From: Lampris incognitus
Lineage: Eukaryota > Chordata > Actinopteri > Lampriformes > Lampridae
NCBI RefSeq assembly: GCF_029633865.1
Contig: NC_079216.1
Span: 20,119,019-20,183,018, forward strand
Direction: 5' to 3'
Length of the DNA: 64,000 nucleotides
Numbering within the stretch: the first letter of the stretch is position 1; the number at the start of each line of letters is the position of its first letter. This document shows, piece after piece, positions 35,585 to 47,829 of the stretch. The notes below the pieces were generated by a model. That model saw nothing but the letters and a program-made list of their open reading frames with translations, searched no databases and had not been told where the DNA came from. Both the position numbers and the translations under genes were made by a program.

Positions 35585-38500
35585 TTTTTTCCTTTTTTCA
35601 GAAATTAAGAAGAAACACTTGGTTTTCCACTGTGCACAGCACATCCCCATGTCTCCAAATAGAAATAAATCCTTCCAAGTTTGAACAAACATGAACTCAA
35701 TTTTCAGCCGAGCAGCCACTAGACCCCTGAACATGAGCATGTCATCTGTGGACCCTGTGCCTTTCATTTTGTTCCGTCTGCTAAGCCAAATGCTCATTTT
35801 TGCCTGACCTATCAAAAATTTGACCAAGGTGACACGTCTGCACTGTGCTGCCACGTACCTCGGACCAGAGACAAACAGGCTGTCTTTGAGAACCTCTCCT
35901 AAACCTCTGAGCCACTGCTGCAGGACAGAGAAAACAGGGCTCAACCTGGGACATCTGAGCCAGAAGTGCTGTAGGGTTTCCTCATCATTACAGAAAGAGC
36001 AGTGACTCCCAGCCCTAGGATCAATGTGTGCCACTGCCACATGTCTGTTCGTAGCCACAGCCCATGTACCACCCTCCACTGTAGAGCCACAGTGCGTTTC
36101 TCTATGGGAGGTTTGTAAGGGGCCTCCAGCTGCCCCTGGGGGATGAGCCTGGTACCAACACAATCAACCACCTCGACTCCTGCACGCCGGCTAGTGATGT
36201 TCTGTTGAGAACCTTTACAGCGACTGTGTACAAGGCCTTCTGTGATGTATTTAAGAAGTCATGTAGTACTGGTGTTTTGAAGGATAGAATGGCCCCCTTC
36301 ACTTCCTCCTGCTCCTCCACTGCTGTACGGATTGACAAAGATGGAAAAACAGACCACATAGCTGGCTGATCCTCTCCACACTCCGCTCCTAGTGCCTCTC
36401 TGAAGAAGCCAGGAAGTGCACTGATCACTTCCTCCAACAACCTCTCAATCATACGAAGAGATTTAAAGCCAGTCTCTTGGCTCAAAATGCCAGCTGTCTT
36501 CCACTGTCCTCCTGATCTGAGACACACTAACTTCGTAAGTCCAGCTCTTATGAGGGATCTCTGTACACTTACGGAGCTGAGCATCCTGTAGCGTATCAGT
36601 GGGTTATGGAACAGTTGTTTCTCCCCTACACTGCCATAGACCTGGGAATAGTCTCTGTTGGTGCATAAGACCGTTCCCCAAGCGCGTAGGACAGATTGAT
36701 AGAAATGTGTTGTCGTGAAATCGATGCCAGCCAGGTCCAAAAGGAACAAGTGCTTGTCATAGTTCAGGTTCATAACCCTCCGAAGCAACACAGATGCTGT
36801 TTCACTCCAAAGTCACTGGTCATGGTATAAAAGGTGCTGCACAGTTTGAAGGCGAAAAGCCATGATACGACTGCGGAGATCAATCGGGCCCTGGCCTCCT
36901 TCTAGCACTGGTAAGAACAGTACAGCAGACTTGGTCCAGTGAAAGCCTCCCCAGAAGAAGTCCACCAGCATCTTCTGTACTTCCCGTATGAGCGTGTCCG
37001 GAGGTTCTACAACTGTAAACCGGTGCCAGAACATCGAGGCAATCAAGTTGTTAATAATCAAGACTCTCCCCCTATAGGACAACTGAGCCTGGATCCAAGT
37101 CCATCTAGACAATCGGGCACTGACCTTTTCAATCAAACCCTCCCAGTTTTTGCTCACAAAGTGGTCACTGCCCAGAAAGACACCTAGGTATTTTATCCCT
37201 TCTGTATTCCACTGCAGCCCCGCTGGTAATGTTGGCTTTTCTCTATTGTTCCACTCCCCCAGCAAGAGATTCTGACCAATTGACTTTTGCAGAGGAAGCT
37301 TGTTCGTATAAGGCCAATCTCTGCTTGAGAGTTTGTAGATCGTTTTGAATTGTTATGAAAACTGTGACATCGTCAGCGTATGCTGATAAGCTAACTGCAG
37401 TGGTGATGTTCCCTGAAAAGGTTAGTCCTGGGAGCCACAGCCTGAGCTGAAATAAAAGCGGTTCAATGGCCAGGGAGTACAGCATTCCAGATAAGGGACA
37501 ACCCTGTCTTATACCTCTCTTAACAGAGACAGGTCGGCTGAGTCCACATCCTACCTTCAACAGAACACTTGCTCCGGAATACAACAACTTGATCCAGTTA
37601 ATAAATGTATCCCCAAAACCAAAACCTTCAAGCGTTTTGAACAGATAGCAATAATCAATCCTGTCAAAAGCCTTCTCTTGATCTAAGGAAAGCAGGCCAA
37701 CATCCAGCTCCTGGAGCTTAGATATGACAATAATGTCCCGTATCAAAAAAATATTATCCTTAATTGTACGTTCAGGAACACAGTACGTCTGGCTGTAATG
37801 TACAATTGTATCCATACACTGTTTGAGTCTATTTGAAAGACATTTTGCAATTATCTTATAATCAGTACATAAACATGAAACTGGTCTCCAGTTTTTCAGT
37901 AGGCCAAGATCTCCCTTTTTTGGTAGCAGTGTCAGGACAGCCCTTCTACAACTCAAAGGTAGAGTTCCAGAGTTCAAACATTCTTTAAATACATCGTATA
38001 AAGAACTCTGAAGGAAGTCCATCAACTCCGGAGGCTTTGCCACAGCTGAGCTGCTGAACCGCTGCAGACATCTCGTCAAAGGAGATGAGGGACTCAAGCG
38101 AAGTCACCTGTGTTTCACCCAGCTGAGGCAGTCCCTCCAGTATTTTCCCACACAGTCAGTCACAGGTCTCCGCACTGAACAGGCTGCTGTAAAAGTCTAT
38201 GGCCAACTTCCTCATCTCTGATGGATCAGTTGTTATTGCCCCACTGGGAAGTTTGAGATGCATCATCACATTGTTCTTTCTAATTTTTCTCTCGAGTTTA
38301 AAGAAAAAAGAAGTTGGAGCATCTATGTCTTTGATGGTGGCAATTCGGGTTCTGATTAAAGCACCTTTGCTCGCTCATGTAGGAACCTACCTAAAGCCTT
38401 CCTCCTACTTTCCCAAGTGCTGCTGTTGCCATCATGTCCAATAATTACTTCGTCTTCTAATATCCTAATTTCTCTCTCTAATTCGTCAAGACAGATTTTC

Positions 38501-39248
38501 TCCATACCGAGAGTGTGTTGTTTGTATTGCTGACATAAAATCCTAATGTGTTTTTCCTACCTCCCACCACCGAGCTAAGCTCTCAAAATCTTTCTTTCTC
38601 AGCCTCCAATGACTCCAGAAGTCAGAGAAGAACTGACAGAAGGCTTTATCATGCGTTAGCCACACATCGGTGTTGTAGTGCCAGTAGGAAGAGTGTCGAA
38701 ATTGAACTTGTAAGGAAAAATCTGCCACTGCTAAATGGTGATCTGAAAATCCCACAGGTGATATCGTGGACTTAATCAACCTGTTGCTGTATGTTTGATG
38801 AGGTAAATCCTATCCAACCTGGCTGCCCTCACACTACCCTCGGCAGCTTTTACCCATGTGTACTGCCTAGCTGTTGGATTAAGTGTCCTCCAAACATCCG
38901 TAAGGTTGTTTTCTGTGACCACAGTGGACAGAAAAGAAGCTGGCGGTGGATGGGGCTCTACTGAGTTTCTGTCAACTGTAGGGTATGTAGTGCAATTCCA
39001 GTCTCCTCCCACCACTATGATCGAGCCACTATTAAACTGTTTAAGTTTAATATTTGCTAAACAATCTCAAGCGATCAGTGCCTGTATTATAAGAATACAC
39101 ATTTATAAACACAAAAGGCATTTCTCGGATTGTTGCCTGAACTACTTGGATCCTGCCCTGCTCGACTTCACATGTCAAAACATTTGTTAAAAGGAGGCGC
39201 TGCGAGAAAAGAACAGCTACACCTGCACTAAAGTTGGTACCATGGCTC
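35585..39248 (-). pseudogene. Tx1 ORF2: endonuclease rest, RT and C-terminus
   Basis: In reading order: endonuclease after the L1 insertion (SHGTNFSAGVAVLFSQRLLL, FVFINVYSYNTGTDR at 39,047-39,248; VGGDWNCTTYPTVDRN at about 38,990, the GDWN motif; SDHHLAVADFSL at about 38,740 with the catalytic SDH); RT at 37,243-38,097 with RRAVLTLLPKKGDLGLLKNW, QGCPLSGMLYSLAIEPLL and YADD; thumb and connection at 36,813-37,265 (GIKYLGVFLGSDHF, GRVLIINNLIASMFWH, DFFWGGFHW); then 35,582-36,791 including HCSFCNDEETLQHFWLRC, a CCHC-like end. About six changes of frame occur, in both directions. Confidence 0.92.
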
Positions 39249-39262
39249 AAAAAAACCTGGCC

Positions 39263-42200
39263 TATGTTGATAAACTCCAATATATTTGTGGCTAACTGGT
39301 ATTGGCGGCTAATTGATATTAGCTGCTAAGTGCCAACAGCTAGCGGAAGTAACTAGCTAAGACACCAAGACAACAGGGTAACGTTACGGTTAAACTTTAT
39401 CTATTTACTTTAACTTTTGTAATTTGAGACTCACAGATAATGTTACATTTTTCATTTAATAAGAATGTCTCATACCTGCTGCCCATTTAAAAAAGCTATT
39501 TTTCTGTTTTATTATTATCGTGTGTGTGCATGTATATGTGTGTATGGATGCTAATTATTATGAGACCCGTGACAGTGCTTTGATGACGACTGCTAGGGCG
39601 ACACCCAGGTCAGTGTCACTTACCTACAAAGGAACTGTATTATAACTGCTGTTATATGGGTGTAGATATGTTTTACTTCCTTTTTTTTATTTTAATTTTT
39701 AAAAAAAAGTTTAATATGGGTGTTGATATATAGTTCTTAGGTATATGAATACTTTTTGGATTTAATATAATCTTAACAAGACCACTGTTCGCCCTGGTTG
39801 GGGCTTGTTAGAGGGTTTTATATGGTTATTTGCCATGTTATACTAGAAATGGGGGATGCGATCTCTAGGGAATTAGTAGATCAGCATGGGTTCTCAAGGC
39901 TCTGTTTTTGTTTTGTAGCTAGTAGGCAGGGACTTTTTCTTTTCTTTTCTCTTTTCATTTTTAGAAAAAATGTTTGACACTCAGAATACAGGTTATCTTC
40001 GTTTTTTGAGCTGGAATATAAAGGGAATTCACAATCCAGTAAAGTGTAGTAGGGTTTTTGTACATTTAAAATCTTTGAGAGCTGATGTCATGTTCTTACA
40101 GGAAACCTACCTTCGGTCAAGTGAACACACAAAACTAAAAAAAAAGCTTGGATAGGACAAATTTTCTGTTCCAGGAATGAGAACAGACTGTGGGCACAGC
40201 CATCTTGATCAGGAAGGGTATCCCATTCGTTCCACTACTGACTATTTCTGACCCCAGGGGAAGGTATGTGATAGTGACGGGTAACCTGTATGGTACACCT
40301 GTGGCACTGGCAAATGTATATGGACCAAACTGGGATGACCCACTTTTTTTCTCTAGTTTCATAGCAGCCCCCCCAGACTTAAATAATTACCGATTAATAT
40401 TGGGGGGAGATTTTAATTGTGTATTACATCCATATTTGGACAGATCAAACCCAAGACCTAATAGTAAAGTTTCGAAGGCAGGTGCTGTTATCCATTCATT
40501 TATGGAATCCTACTCTCTTTTTGATCCCTGGAGAAGAAACAAACCCAACTACTAAACAATACTCCTTTTTTTCCCCAGTGCACCATTCTTACTCAAGGAT
40601 TGATTTTTTTCTCCTGGATAGTAGGGTCCTTCCTATGGTTAGGGGGAGCCAATATAATAGTATTGTTATTTCGGATCATAGTCCTGTACATCTAGATATA
40701 GGTTTCATAGACTGCCCTAAACCCCAACGCACCTGGCGATTTGATCCTCTATTACTGTCCAGGGACTCCTTTAAAAATTTTCTCTCCCAGCAGATAGATA
40801 TCTTTATGGAATTCAACCATACTCCAGATATGCCACTAACTATTGTTTGGGAGGCTCTCAAAGCCTACCTTAGAGGCCAAATAATCTCATACACAGCACA
40901 TGAGAGAAAGAAATATAAACAACGTCTAACAGAACTGTCCCATAGTATAGCGGAAGTGGACCGTTCATATGCCGATTCCCCAACACCTGAACTTTATAAG
41001 AAAAAATTATTATTAAAAACAGAATTCGACAATCTCTCCATTAAACAAACAGAACAATTATTCTTTAAATCAAAACAGACATTTTATGAGCATGGAGAGA
41101 AAGCTGGAAAAGTATTAGCCCATCAAGTTAGACAGTCCATAGCCGCTATCACTATTTCTGAAATTTGCACAGCAGCTGGGGTAAAGACTGCCGACCCTGA
41201 CACCATCAATAACCAGTTTAAGCAATTTTATATTACCCTTTATAGTTCAAAAATTGCCCTTGAAGACAGAGCACAGATAGACAGAGAGATATCAACAGAG
41301 GAAGTGATACAAGCAATTAAATCCATGCAGAGCAACAAAGCACCAGGTCCGGATGGTTTCACAATTGAAATGTATAAAGAATTTGCTACCAAGCTGGCAC
41401 CAATACTTAACCTGATGTATCAGGAAAATTTTAACCAACAGAAATTGCCCCAAGCTATGATGCAAGGAAATCATATCAGTGTTACTTAAAAAAGAAAAAG
41501 ATCCCCTAATGTGTGGCTCCTACCATCCTGTAAGCTTGTTGAATTGCGACTACAAAATCCTTACAAAAATCTTGGCCACCCGTATTGAAACTGTTGTCCC
41601 AACGGTTGTTAACCCTGATCAAACTGGTTTTATACCAGGCAGGCAGTCATTCTATAACATGCGCCGCCTATTTAATGTACTGTACACACCACATTCCGTA
41701 GAACAGACAGAAGTAGTGATTTCTTTAGATGCTGAGAAGGCATTTGACCGCATCGAATGGCAATATCTATTTGCTGTTCTAGAAAGGTTTGGCTTTGGTT
41801 TCACATGCCTAGCATGGGTTAAAATATTGTATTGCTCACCGACAGCCGCAGTGCGGACGAATAATATTATTTCTGATTATTTTTCACTACATAGGGGCTG
41901 CAGACAGGGCTGCAGCCTCTCTCCTTACTTGTTCGATTTGGCAATTGAGCCACTCGCTATAGCTCTTAGGGCAGAGGATGGCATTAAAGGTATCTCACAA
42001 GGTGGTAAATTGCATAAGGTATCACTTTATGCAGATGACCTGTTGTTATATATATCCAACCCAATAGAATCTATACCAAGACTATTACTTACCCTGGATA
42101 ACTTTGGTCGCCTGTCAGGTTATAAGATAAACTATTCAAAGAGCTTGCTTTTTCCGATTAACCACACTGATAGAGACTACTCTAACTTTCCATTCAAACT

Positions 42201-43910
42201 TGAACATAATGTATTTACATATTGAGGAATCAAAGTCACTCATACAATGGAGAGGTTATATAACCATAACTTTAAAACACTAATAGAATGAACAAAACAA
42301 GATTTTAAAAAGTGGTCAACGCTACCAATTTCATTAGCGGGCCGCATTAATATAGTTAAAATGACAGTCTTACCCAGATTTCTCTATCTTTTTCAAATGA
42401 TTCCCATATTCATACCTAAGACAACTTTTCAACAATTAGATAGATTAATTTCATCATTCATCTGGAACAATTCAAACCCCAGGATGAAGAAAATATACTT
42501 GGAGGTCCCTAAGGAGACAGGGGGATTAGGTTTGCCTAACTTTATTTGTTACTACTGGGCTGCGAACATTGTAAAACTTTTACATTGGGCATTTACATAT
42601 GAGAATCAACAGGGTACAGATTGGGTTCACATTGAACTCTTATCCAATCCTTTACCGATATTCACCTCTCCACTACCACATAATCGTAACATACAAATAA
42701 CAAACCCAGTGGTTAAAGCTTCACTTAGGATATGGCTCCAGTTTAGGAGGCATTTTGGATTAAAGCATGCTAGCGGTCTTTTTCCAGTAGCAAATAATCA
42801 ATTCTTCTTGCCATCTGTGTTAGATAACACATTTCAACTTTGGCATAGAAATGGACTGGTGTTTTTCTGTGATCTATTTAAAGATGGAACATTCGCCTCA
42901 TTTGAAACACTTACCAAAGACCATAACATACCCAGATCCCATTTTTTTAGATACCTTCAAATCCGTAGTTTTGCCAAGAAAGTGTTTCCCTCATTTCCGT
43001 ATCTGCCAACCAGGAGCCAATTAGATGTTATTCTAGAGAAGGATCCCTTTGGGAAAAAAAGGGTCTCTATAATTTACACACTGATACAGGGATTGAAACA
43101 GATATCCTGGGACAAAACAAAAACTGCATGGGAGAGAGATTTGGGTGTAGAGCTTTCTGAAGAGGCATGGCGGGACAGCTTAACTCGTATTCATACGTCT
43201 TCATTGTGTATACGACATGGGTTAATTCAGTTTAAGGTGCGTCACCGTCTTCACTACTCGGGGGACAAGCTTGCCAGAATCTTTCCCACCACAGACCCTG
43301 GGTGTCCGAGGTGCAGTCATAGTCCAGCCTCGGTGGGACACATGTTCTGGGCATGCCCCTCCCTCAACAGTTATTGGGGACAGATATTTAATGTATTCTC
43401 ACATATCTGTAAACAGACCATAAACCCCGATTTTCACACAGCCGTCTTTGGCTCTAGCATTTGCCTCATTACTAGCACGCAGACTTATCCTATTTAACTG
43501 GAAGTCAAATAAAGCGCCATCATTTTTGCAGTGGTTGAGGGAGGTGCTGTCCTTTCTACCTTTAGAAAAGCTCCGATATAAAATATGTAAAACCCGCAAA
43601 AACTTTACTTTGACCTGGAGTCCTTTCATAGACTTTATTGAAGGGTTTCCCTTTTATTGAATGTACTTTTTATTTACCTGGTTGTAACGAAAATACTTAT
43701 AGATATGTGTACAACTTTATATTGTCTTCAAAAATATGGTTATTATGTGTTATTGGAATAAGAAATCCCTGCGTAGTCTTTTTTTTTAGCCTTGGGGGGG
43801 AGGGGGATTCCTGCATGTTTATTTTTGTTGTTGTTGTTGTTGTTGTTCGTGTGCTTTGTATACCTGTTCCAAAAAAACTTGAAAATTGGAAAATAAAGTT
43901 TATAAAAGAA
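39263..43910 (+). mobile_element. L1-clade LINE nested in the Tx1 endonuclease gene
   Basis: 4,648 bp, with a 14-bp TSD aaaaaaacctggcc at 39,249-39,262 and 43,911-43,924. It has a 5' region of about 700 bp without a convincing ORF1, then an endonuclease-RT ORF2, a 3' UTR with (GTT)n at 43,828-43,847 and an end ..aataaagtttataaaagaaa (AATAAA signal 25 bp before the A-tail). The related copies at 5.8-8.2 kb and 61-64 kb share the C-terminal Cys/His region. ORF2 is frameshifted. Confidence 0.95.
39970..43660 (+). pseudogene. L1 ORF2 (endonuclease-RT), frameshifted
   Basis: ATG at 39,970: FLSWNIKGIHNPVKCSRVFV and MFLQETYL (endonuclease start, catalytic Glu in QET); 40,190-40,555 with NVYGPNWDDP and LILGGDFNCVLHP; 40,600-40,700 with SRIDFFLLD and SDHSPVHLDI (catalytic SDH). 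RT: APGPDGFTIEMYKEF near 41,342, DPLMCGSYHPVSLLNCDYKI, FIPGRQSFYNMRRL, SLDAEKAFDRIEWQYLFAVL, GCRQGCSLSPYLFDLAIEPL, SLYADDLLLYIS at about 42,027. Thumb and C-terminus: FSSFIWNN-like, CPRCSHSPASVGHMFWACP near 43,300, ending ..FIEGFPFY at 43,657. Frame changes fall near 40,155, 40,555, 41,480 and 43,490, with two stops near 42,223-42,291. Confidence 0.93.
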
Positions 43911-43924
43911 AAAAAAACCTGGCC

Positions 43925-44089
43925 TGCCCAACTCATTCCCCACTCTATCTCGTTGTCTACAGAGCTGTGTGTTTCCTGTAGGAAGAGCACATATATGTTC
44001 TTAGCTCTACTCAGCTCAGCTACCACACCTCGCTTAACTCTATCCCGTCCTCCATTAATATTTAGACTCCCTACTCGCAAACTGTCCAT
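43925..44089 (-). pseudogene. Tx1 ORF2 start (endonuclease N-terminus)
   Basis: ATG at 44,089: MDSLRVGSLNINGGRDRVKR, then VLFLQETHSSVDNEIEW with the catalytic Glu. After about 55 codons the frame meets the L1 insertion at the right TSD copy and resumes at 39,248. Confidence 0.9.
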
Positions 44090-44243
44090 TAAAAGAAGAG
44101 AGAAAAGAAGGATGAGACAGTGAAATCTTTCCAAGAGAGAAAAAAGAAACACCTTTTGTGTATCACCTATATTTCAGTTTTGAACATTTAAAGGAACCGT
44201 TCCTCGCCTTTCTTTCCTAAGTTTCGTCAGAAACCTCTTCTGC

Positions 44244-45420
44244 TTACTGAGCTCTTCTGTTTTCAGCCGTTTTTCTAATTTTCATAACAGAGTTAACGAA
44301 CCTGTCCACATCTGAGAAAAAATCTGATACTTCCACAGACTGTCTGCCATATGTTTCGTCAAGGAAATCATTAATCTCCTTCAATGAGTATGACTGCTGA
44401 TCACCTTGTGACAATATCAGTAAACTGAGATCGGCTATCATCCTCTAACATTTCCTCATCTGTATTTCCAGCGTTTTCACAGTGTGACTCACCTGTTGCA
44501 GAGACCTGACTCTCATCCTCAGCTGGGTGACTGTCTCTCACTGGTTCTGTCTGTCCCCCGTCTCTGCATACATCCACATCCTGTGCTTCAGTACCACTCA
44601 GATTACCGTAATTTACAGTATTGCTGTCTGCTCAGTTGTTACATTTCCCTCCATACCAGGTTGGGGATCACCGGTTGCGGTATCTCCTGCTGCGCTGTTT
44701 GCGGGCTACCGCTTTCAGCGGCGCCGTCAGGCTGTGGCTCGCCTGAACTGCTGCCTGCCGTGGGCTCCCTGTGCGGGCAGGATGAGCGTTTGTGGTCGAC
44801 ATCGCCGCACTCAAAGCATTTCATGCTACCAGAACTTGCATGCAAAGTGTAGAATCCGTGTTCGTACTTGACTTTAAATGACACTTGTCAATGTTCTGAG
44901 GGATCATTTAAATACACGAAGGCCTGTCTCCGCAGGGAGTTAACATGCTGCAGTCTAGCATCGTCACAACCCAGACGTAATGTTCTGAACCCGCTAGCAA
45001 ACTTTCCGAAACGACTCAGTTCTTTTCCAGTTAGCTGAAACGGAGGTACGCCTTGACACGGTAACACGTGTCGACGGTATTGTATTTAGAAATCACGTCA
45101 GGACACAGCGCTGTCGCTCGACACAACCTCTTCGTTGCATTCTTTATTTAGACTGACACAGCATCACAGGCAGACCCGATCAAACAACACAGAGCCCGCA
45201 GGCATCACCAATCGATCCCAGCACAATAGAACAACACCAAATCAAATGCAGCACTGTCGACGTGTGCAGGCATAACAGACGGCACAAACAATGGCGAGAC
45301 GGCTACAAACAAATCGTCCAGCACCAGGCCTCTCTCAACCAACAGGTGGACTAAACGCTCTTCTCGGAGAAAAGCCACCACGGCTTTATTCATCCCAGAG
45401 CCGTTTGTAATGTTCTCATA
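44244..45420 (-). pseudogene. Tx1 ORF1 (nucleic-acid-binding protein)
   Basis: In reading order: GMNKAVVAFLREERLVHLLV and LDDLFVAVSPLFVPSV (about 45,270-45,420), an alien block at about 45,060-45,275, then RFGKFASGF-like sequence, VSFKVKYEHGFYTLHASSGS and the zinc knuckle CFECGDVDHKRSSC at about 44,815, and a C-terminal SVEVSDFFSDVDRFVNSVMK at 44,244-44,441. ORF1 proteins of Tx1 bind the element RNA. The CCHC core is intact but the frame is interrupted several times. Confidence 0.85.
45060..45275. repeat. ~200-bp insertion in Tx1 ORF1
   Basis: Sequence unlike Tx1 ORF1 interrupts it between the ..FVPSV and ..RFGKFASG parts. Its ends are roughly inverted (cacgtgtcgacgg and tgtcgacgtgtgcagg), and on minus it has AATAAAGAATGC in the middle, which resembles a small LTR or MITE. 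No TSD is certain. Confidence 0.35.
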
Positions 45421-45717
45421 GCCGACCTGTTCTCCTGCAGCCAGGAGAACCTGTTACACAGTGTACACCTCCCCGGCGAACCCTCACCGGGGAGGGACGC
45501 CATATTGCACACCACCAAACGCCGACCAGCTACTCCAGTCACGTTCCAACAACCAGCGACGAAGTAAAATTAAACTTCTCTCACCTCACAATGTAGTGAA
45601 GAAAAGAAAAGAAAAGTGAAAGCAGTAGAAAACAAGGGAATTAAGCCAAAAAACACACTCAAGCTCATTCAACGCCCTCACTCACGCTGACGCACCCGAC
45701 CTTCCCGCATGCAGTGC

Positions 45718-45729
45718 AGAGAGAGAGAG
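45718..45729. repeat. (GA)n tract at the 5' end of the Tx1 LINE
   Basis: agagagagagag after gcagtgc. On the minus strand it is (TC)n immediately before the element's 5' end. Confidence 0.75.
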
Positions 45730-45730
45730 T

Positions 45731-46002
45731 CAAGTCAAGTTAATTTTTATTCAATTTTTGTTTCTATTGAATATTATGAGCAGGTTAAGAGACTTATGTT
45801 AATTATCCCCACAATGTTTCCATATTTCCCATTCAATCCACCTGCGTGCTTCGCAAAAGTGTTGTGACAGGAAAAACACGGTTTTCATTCTGTCTCTTGT
45901 CTGTTGCTAATATGGCGTACTACTGGGCCTGTCAGCCTAGTAATTTTTGTGCAGTTATGACTGTACGATAAAGGAGCTCTCGTTGTTCAAGTGACTCAAA
46001 AC
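45731..46002. other. Non-coding spacer
   Basis: The start caagtcaagttaatttttat resembles the tail of a common fish repeat (a similar tail, gacttgacttgac, is at 48,385). Nothing else is seen. Confidence 0.4.
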
Positions 46003-46130
46003 CTTTGAAAAACCTATTTTATACCGCAACTGAGTGCTAACTCCTCAGCTGGTTTTTCGCCCAAGTCCGAGCACCGGAGAAGAGGCGTTACACCTGGCGG
46101 GTATCTGCACACTACGGAGTGCACTCTATT
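46003..46130 (+). repeat. Unclassified repeat, also at 58,672-58,803
   Basis: tttgaaaaacctattttata .. ctcagctggtttttcgccca .. tctgcacactacggagtgca. The same ~125 bp with many substitutions occurs at 58.7 kb. No coding content; class unknown. Confidence 0.7.
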
Positions 46131-46604
46131 TCTCTATATTCTCCTGGAGGGGTCATTTGTAGCAGATAGTGAGCAGGAGGAGGATGTAAGAGAGACAGCC
46201 CCACAGAAGGGGAAGATGGAGGTAAAGGAAGCAAGAAAAATGAAAGCTGCACTGAGGGTAGTGGGAAAAAACGAGGAGAGACGAGGACGGGAAGAAAAGT
46301 GAAAGGGATGCTGAAGATTGTTTGTGGGAAATCCAGGGCTGTAGCCAGAGAAGATTTCCAATCATCAAAAGAGGCAATTCTTTGCAAACTGGGCAGTAGA
46401 TGTGCAGAAAACACAGATTTAATCAAAGTGGTATCCAAAGACATGGAAGGGAAAACATTTTCAATTTATTTTCAGTATGCAGTCAGCAAATAGGTTTGCA
46501 AAAAATAAAAACATATTGGCTTATTTACAGTGAGACTGCAAAATCTCTGTAGTGTATGCCATGCCTTTTGTTCTCTCATGGGCCATCTGAAGTGGAATTA
46601 ATAG
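46131..46604. other. Non-coding spacer
   Basis: No gene. The short plus-strand frame at 46,299-46,493 (..SIYFQYAVSK) has no family I recognise. Confidence 0.4.
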
Positions 46605-46750
46605 AAAGGACGAAGAAGACCTTTATTTGCCAAGTGCATTTTACATAATCGGAATTTGTCCTCTGCATATAACCCATCGCAACTATTATGAGCAGTGGAT
46701 AGCCATTTCCCCAGCACCCAGCTCCAGGTCTGGAGCTAGTCCAGTCAACA
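46605..46750 (+). repeat. Dispersed fish repeat fragment
   Basis: gaagacctttatttgccaag .. ttgtcctctgcatataaccc .. cagcacccagctccaggtct. Same family as 51,602-51,860. Confidence 0.6.
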
Positions 46751-46769
46751 CCATTGCTGTTGACTTTTC

Positions 46770-47160
46770 CTGTTGTTAATCGATGTAATGAGTATGGATG
46801 TGATCGATGAGACAAATGGTAGCCCTAAAATCACATTTATGGCCAGACGAGAGATATCGGCGGTCAATTTCCGGTTGGCGAAAAATGTGGTAACTTGTCG
46901 CGTCACGAATAACATTAGCATAGAGGGCGTGTCCGTAGCGGGACGCTATAAAAGCGGAGACGCACCCTTTTGGCTCGAAGGAACACGGCTGTATGAACAA
47001 CATATTCGTGAGTTTACGAGTCAACTTCCACTGAGAGAGGACTCGTCTTCCACTTCCACATCCTCAGCCTCAAAGCTGCTGTCGGCGGTGTCGTCACTCG
47101 TCCTCACTTTTGGTAAAGTGAGGACAGAGCAGGAATGGGGCTGTCACGAGTGAATTTCTC
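46770..47160 (+). other. TATA-containing 127-codon frame, unidentified
   Basis: A frame runs from 46,773 to 47,153 without stops. It contains a TATA-like gacgctataaaagcgg at 46,938 inside it and a serine-rich end (SSSTSTSSASKLLSAVSSLV). I recognise no domain. The open frame may be chance. Confidence 0.2.
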
Positions 47161-47329
47161 GTTTTTCTACGGCAAGCGGTTTGGCCTCAATGTTTAGCCC
47201 ACACAACCACCCTGAATTTCAGTAGCCAATAGTTATGAAATCATAAAACCACACCTACCTTTTGGTTGTAATTCAAACCACCCGTGTTAAAATGTGCTCA
47301 GAGACAGCATGAAAGTATCGCTTTAACAT

Positions 47330-47480
47330 GAACGTCTCTGGTGTGGGAGGAAATGGGGGCATCCGGAGAAAACCCATAAGAATACAGGGGCAACATGCAA
47401 ACGCCACGGAGAAAGGCTCAGATAGGCTTGAAACCAGGGCCTCCTAGCTGTGAGACACCAAGCTATATCTGTGGAATTAA
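47330..47480 (+). repeat. SINE family B 3' part
   Basis: tggtgtgggaggaaatgggg .. cgccacggagaaaggctcag .. gggcctcctagctgtgagac matches the body of the family B SINE at 1,839-2,200 with strong divergence. Confidence 0.6.
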
Positions 47481-47829
47481 GTTAGTGTGAGGGCAATTTG
47501 TCTGCCACATAATAATGTATGATGTTTGCTTACATTTCATCTTTAACCATGTATGTCTTTTGTCTATACTGCTTAAACAGATGGTAAAAGTTCATATGTA
47601 ACAGAACAAAGGTAGTGTCAAATATTGTGGAGGGACTGTCTAGGACTGGTTGTCGCATTTATTAGCTGACGTTCGCCCTTGGGTGTTGGCCAGAACACAA
47701 GACACAGAGAGTGGATCTTCAGGTCACTGTACTTTATTATTTAAGGCACAATAGGCATGGGCTACTGGGTTTGATGTAGGTGAAAAAAGTCTGTATGCAC
47801 AAAGGAAAAGCCTTTGCAATTTGATCTTG

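Larger units (their letters stand above)
35439..45717 (-). mobile_element. Tx1-clade LINE, split by an L1 LINE
   Basis: A minus-strand two-ORF non-LTR retrotransposon, about 5.6 kb without the nested L1. ORF1 (44,244-45,420) has a CCHC knuckle; ORF2 (44,089 down to about 35,585) has an apurinic-type endonuclease, RT and a C-terminal Cys/His region. The phrasing of the RT (LLKNWRPVSCLCTDYKIIAK, LSLDQEKAFDRIDYCYLF, SAYADDVTVFI) is that of Tx1 elements of frogs and fishes. Many frameshifts are present, so it is inactive. Both ends abut (GA)n tracts, suggesting insertion into a microsatellite. Confidence 0.93.

Noticed and set aside
43810..43850. (GTT)n as a separate locus
   Set aside because: It is within the 3' UTR of the L1 element.
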